Made by a program: the position numbers and the translations under genes
Shown: in pieces, positions 5,103 through 7,396 of the stretch
How positions within the stretch are numbered: position 1 is the first letter of the stretch
Layout: each line of letters begins with the position of its first letter
Notes under the pieces: model-generated
Seen by the model: the letters and a program-made list of their open reading frames with translations, nothing else
Database searches by the model: none
What the model was told of the DNA's origin: nothing
DNA from: Gemmatimonadota bacterium
Lineage (GTDB): Bacteria; Gemmatimonadota; Gemmatimonadetes; Gemmatimonadales; GWC2-71-9
Length of the DNA stretch: 7,396 nucleotides
Reading direction: 5' to 3'
Assembly (NCBI GenBank): GCA_024640185.1
Contig: JAHEFN010000114.1
Location: forward strand, 1 to 7,396

Positions 5103-5662
5103 TGGGCACCATGATCCTGCTCGTTCTGCTCGCCGGTACCGTGCTGTGGCTGATCGGTGCATTCAACCGACTGATCGCCCTGAAGGGCCAGGTCGCCAAT
5201 GGCTGGAAGCAGATCGACGTGCAGCTCAAGCGGCGACACGACCTGATCCCGAACCTCGTCGACACCGTCCGTGGCGCCCTCACCTTCGAGCGAGAGACAC
5301 TCGAGGCGGTGGTGCAGGCGCGCACCCGGGCGGTGAATGCCCAGGGCGTTCCTGCCGTTGCCCAGGCCGAGAACATGCTGACCCAGGCGCTGGGGAAGTT
5401 GTTCGCGCTGCAGGAGGCCTACCCCGAGCTGAAGGCGGTCGCCAACATCGCCGAGTTGCAGGAGGAGCTTGCCTCGACGGAGAACCGGATCGCCTTCTCC
5501 CGCCAGCACTACAACGACGTCGCGACGAGCTTCAACGTCGCCCAGGCCCAATTCCCGACCAACCTGGTGGCTGGGCTCGCCAAGGCCTCCCCGGCGGCAC
5601 TCTGGGAGATCGTCGACGAGGCGGAGCGTTCGGTGCCGAAGGTGGACCTCGACCTGCGCTGA
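5102..5662 (+). CDS. lemA: LemA family membrane protein
   Basis: The 186-residue product has one N-terminal membrane helix (about residues 4-21) and a long helical-bundle domain, the standard LemA architecture and length. Family signatures are NGWKQIDVQLKRRHDLIPNL (33-52), LEAVVQARTRAV (67-78), AYPELKAV (106-113) and ASTENRIAFSRQHYND (124-139). LemA proteins are widespread inner-membrane proteins of poorly known function and are often encoded beside M48 metalloproteases, as here. The ATG at 5102 has a good ribosome site, AGGAG, five bases upstream; a second ATG nine bases later is too far from it. It overlaps the MerR-like stop by one base and is followed by the protease gene after nine bases, so all three are almost certainly one transcript. 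Confidence 0.96.
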   Translation: MGTMILLVLLAGTVLWLIGAFNRLIALKGQVANGWKQIDVQLKRRHDLIPNLVDTVRGALTFERETLEAVVQARTRAVNAQGVPAVAQAENMLTQALGKLFALQEAYPELKAVANIAELQEELASTENRIAFSRQHYNDVATSFNVAQAQFPTNLVAGLAKASPAALWEIVDEAERSVPKVDLDLR

Positions 5663-5671
5663 TCGCGCCCG

Positions 5672-6700
5672 ATGCCCCCGTCACGGCGTGACCTGTTTCA
5701 CCAGCAGGAGCAGAACCGGCGGAAGTCGAGCTGGTTGCTGGTCGGCTTCGTCTTCTTCTTCGCCTGGATCGGCTTCGGTGGAGACGTCGCGATCTATCTC
5801 TTGCGCGACGATGGCCTGACCGGCAGCTACCGACACACCATTCCGTTCGTCGGCATCGGGGCGACGCTGCTTGCTGCCGGGATGGCCTGGAGCGCGTGGC
5901 GCTGGGGCGACACGCAGGTGCTCTGGTCGACCAGGGCGATGGAGTTGATCCATCCGGTGACCCCGGAACAGCACCGCCTGGTCAACGTCGCCGATGAGAT
6001 GGCGATCGCCTCCGGGATGCCGCGTCCCCGGCTGTGGATCATCCCCGATGATGACCTCAATGCCTTTGCCACCGGGATCGATCCGGCCTCCGCCTCGGTC
6101 GCCGTCACCGAGGGGCTGCTCCAGCAGCTCGACCGCGATGAGCTCCAGGCGGTGCTGGCACACGAGTTTGCGCACGTGGCCCGCTACGACACCCGGTTGA
6201 TGACCCTGGTGGCGGCGATGGTCGGCGCGATGGCCCTGCTCTCGGATGGGATGGGGCGTTTCCTCTGGCAGGGGGGGCGGGTCGGTCGCCTCGCCGGTGG
6301 CCGGAAGGCGGCCGGCCTGACTGGCCGTGGGGTGGGTCGGCGTGGTGCGGGCCGGGCGGGGGCGGGGATGCTGGTGCTGGGGCTCTGGTTGGTGTCCCTG
6401 CTGGTGGCGCCGCTCATTTCGCGGATGATGGCGATGGCGATCTCGCGCAAGCGTGAGTTTCTCGCCGATGCCACCGCGGCCCAGTACACCCGCAATCCGG
6501 GGGCACTGATTCGGGCGCTCGAACGGCTGGACACCGCCCGATCACCGACCCTCGCCATCGGGCCCGGTGCCGCCCATCTCTGCATCATCGATCCCGGCGA
6601 TCGCCGCTTCCAGCGCTGGAAGGGGGCGGTCGGCGATCTGTTCGCCTCTCACCCGGCCGTCGAGGCCCGGATCGAGCGACTGGAACAGATGGGCGGCTGA
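5672..6700 (+). CDS. M48 family membrane zinc metalloprotease (HtpX-like)
   Basis: The 342-residue product is an M48 protease. The zinc motif is HEFAH (H164, E165, H168) and the third ligand is E262 in SRKREFLADATAAQY; FATGID (132-137), just before the active site, and ASHPAVEARIERL near the end (325-337) are also family-typical. Membrane helices lie at about 20-44, 57-76, 173-191 and 232-250, an HtpX-like arrangement with the catalytic site on the cytoplasmic side. Such enzymes cut damaged or misfolded membrane proteins. The N-terminus (DLFHQQEQNRRKS) is also typical of M48 proteins paired with LemA. The loop between helices 3 and 4 is rich in glycine and basic residues (201-232). No ribosome site precedes the ATG, which lies nine bases past the lemA stop, so it may rely on coupling. 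The gene ends 20 bases from the converging HD-GYP gene with no terminator between. Confidence 0.95.
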   Translation: MPPSRRDLFHQQEQNRRKSSWLLVGFVFFFAWIGFGGDVAIYLLRDDGLTGSYRHTIPFVGIGATLLAAGMAWSAWRWGDTQVLWSTRAMELIHPVTPEQHRLVNVADEMAIASGMPRPRLWIIPDDDLNAFATGIDPASASVAVTEGLLQQLDRDELQAVLAHEFAHVARYDTRLMTLVAAMVGAMALLSDGMGRFLWQGGRVGRLAGGRKAAGLTGRGVGRRGAGRAGAGMLVLGLWLVSLLVAPLISRMMAMAISRKREFLADATAAQYTRNPGALIRALERLDTARSPTLAIGPGAAHLCIIDPGDRRFQRWKGAVGDLFASHPAVEARIERLEQMGG

Positions 6701-6720
6701 ACGTCCCGGCGCTGTGACGA

Positions 6721-7396
6721 TCAGGCGGCTGGCCGGTCCTCTCGGGCGACCACCGTCATCAACGCCTCGACGACCTGCCCGTCGAGCACCGTGCCGACCA
6801 GGTCCCGCATCCGTCCCGCCGCCTCGATCTCCTCCATCCGGTCCTGGTACGGGCGCAAGGTGGTGAGGGCGTCGTAGACCTCGGCGGCGCCGATGATCCG
6901 GCCGCCGATCGGGATGGCCGGGCCGGCGAGTCCATCCGGGTACCCGCTGCCGTCGACGCGCTCATGGTGGGAGCGGACGAAGGCGATCACCTCACGGAGG
7001 TGCGTGAGCGGGGCGAGGATCTGGGCGCCGATGACCACATGGGTCTTGACGTGCTCGAACTCCTCTTCGGTCAGTGCGCCACGCTTGTCGATCACTGCCT
7101 CGCGAATCCCGATCTTGCCGATGTCATGGAGCCGCCCGGCCGTGCGGACCAGGGCAACGCGCTCCTCGGGCAGGCCGAGTTCGGCCGCGATCTGCGCGGA
7201 GAGCTCGGCGATCCGCATCGAGTGCCCCCGCAGGTACGGGTCCTTCGCCTCGAGGGCGTTGACCAGTGCCTCCAGCGTCGCCACCGAGATCCGCTCGAAC
7301 TTGCCCCGCTCGATGCGGAGCTCTCGGCCCCGCTCGATGATCTCGTTCTTGAGCCAGGCCTGCGTCTCGGCCTGATTGATCTGTTCCCGTCGGTGA
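6721..7396 (-). CDS. HD-GYP domain protein (putative cyclic-di-GMP phosphodiesterase), N-terminus beyond right edge
   Basis: The visible 224 residues read without interruption from the window edge to the stop at 6721. The first 37 or so form a charged helix (LKNEIIERGRELRIERGKFERI) likely linking to an upstream sensory or receiver domain outside the window. The HD-GYP domain covers about 38-215 of the visible part: GHSMRIAELSA, RLHDIGKIGI (H90, D91, K94), EHVKTHVVIGAQIL (H115, H119), HHERVDGSGYPDGL (143-156, with GYP at 151-153) and AAEVYDALTTLRPYQ (170-184). Family members linearise cyclic-di-GMP, controlling motility, attachment and biofilm. The aspartate usual in the A-D-x-Y/F-D-A-L motif is glutamate here (E172), a conservative change at a possible metal ligand. 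A GTG at 7284 could serve as a start, but the continued helical coding upstream argues against it. Confidence 0.92.
   Translation of the reverse strand, partial: HRREQINQAETQAWLKNEIIERGRELRIERGKFERISVATLEALVNALEAKDPYLRGHSMRIAELSAQIAAELGLPEERVALVRTAGRLHDIGKIGIREAVIDKRGALTEEEFEHVKTHVVIGAQILAPLTHLREVIAFVRSHHERVDGSGYPDGLAGPAIPIGGRIIGAAEVYDALTTLRPYQDRMEEIEAAGRMRDLVGTVLDGQVVEALMTVVAREDRPAA

Noticed and set aside
4491..5162. Extension of the pseudopilin frame to 364 residues
   Set aside because: A prepilin leader must be at the N-terminus, so the start at 4490 is required. The upstream part is antisense to the MerR-like and lemA genes.

Overview
The window is high-GC bacterial DNA, densely packed with short gene-to-gene gaps and no mobile element, CRISPR array, tRNA or rRNA that I can see. 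Ten protein genes are supported, two of them cut by the window edges. The mix suggests a Gram-negative-type, non-proteobacterial high-GC lineage: a YhaM-like OB/HD nuclease, a LemA plus M48 protease pair behind a MerR-like gene, an orphan FimT/GspH pseudopilin, an HD-GYP protein, and short secreted or unknown proteins with no strong family signature. Gemmatimonadota is my best guess. It rests on general resemblance, not on any marker gene.

Layout, left to right. (1) 1-898, minus strand: a cold-shock protein gene (695-898), followed 28 bases downstream by the 5' part of a membrane receptor gene (1-666; two membrane helices, helical periplasmic domain, start of HAMP) that runs off the left edge. 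(2) 899-1047: a divergent control region with three short perfect inverted repeats, probably the structured leader of the cold-shock mRNA. (3) 1048-2270, plus strand: two translationally coupled genes of unknown function (ATGA overlap), the second with a signal peptide. (4) 2271-2598: a 328-base convergent intergenic region, the longest non-coding stretch. It holds a cluster of GTGGA/TCCAC motifs resembling DnaA boxes, overlapping hairpins and a likely minus-strand terminator. (5) 2599-3612, minus: YhaM-like 3'-5' exoribonuclease. (6) 3736-4056, plus: a 106-residue protein with a Fis-type HTH and what looks like half a receiver domain. (7) 4068-4490, minus: FimT/GspH-like pseudopilin. (8) 4563-6700, plus: a three-gene unit of MerR-like regulator, LemA and M48 membrane metalloprotease. 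(9) 6721-7396, minus: HD-GYP protein, cut by the right edge.

The genes do not form one pathway. The clearest functional unit is MerR-like/LemA/M48, which looks like a locally regulated membrane-protein quality-control module. The rest are signalling and RNA-handling genes (cold-shock RNA chaperone, exoribonuclease, receptor, HD-GYP) and surface-related genes (pseudopilin, secreted unknown). I do not see an obvious new multi-gene system. The items most worth a second look are the half-receiver/Fis protein, the motif cluster at 2290-2368, the unknown coupled pair, and the MerR/LemA/M48 arrangement.
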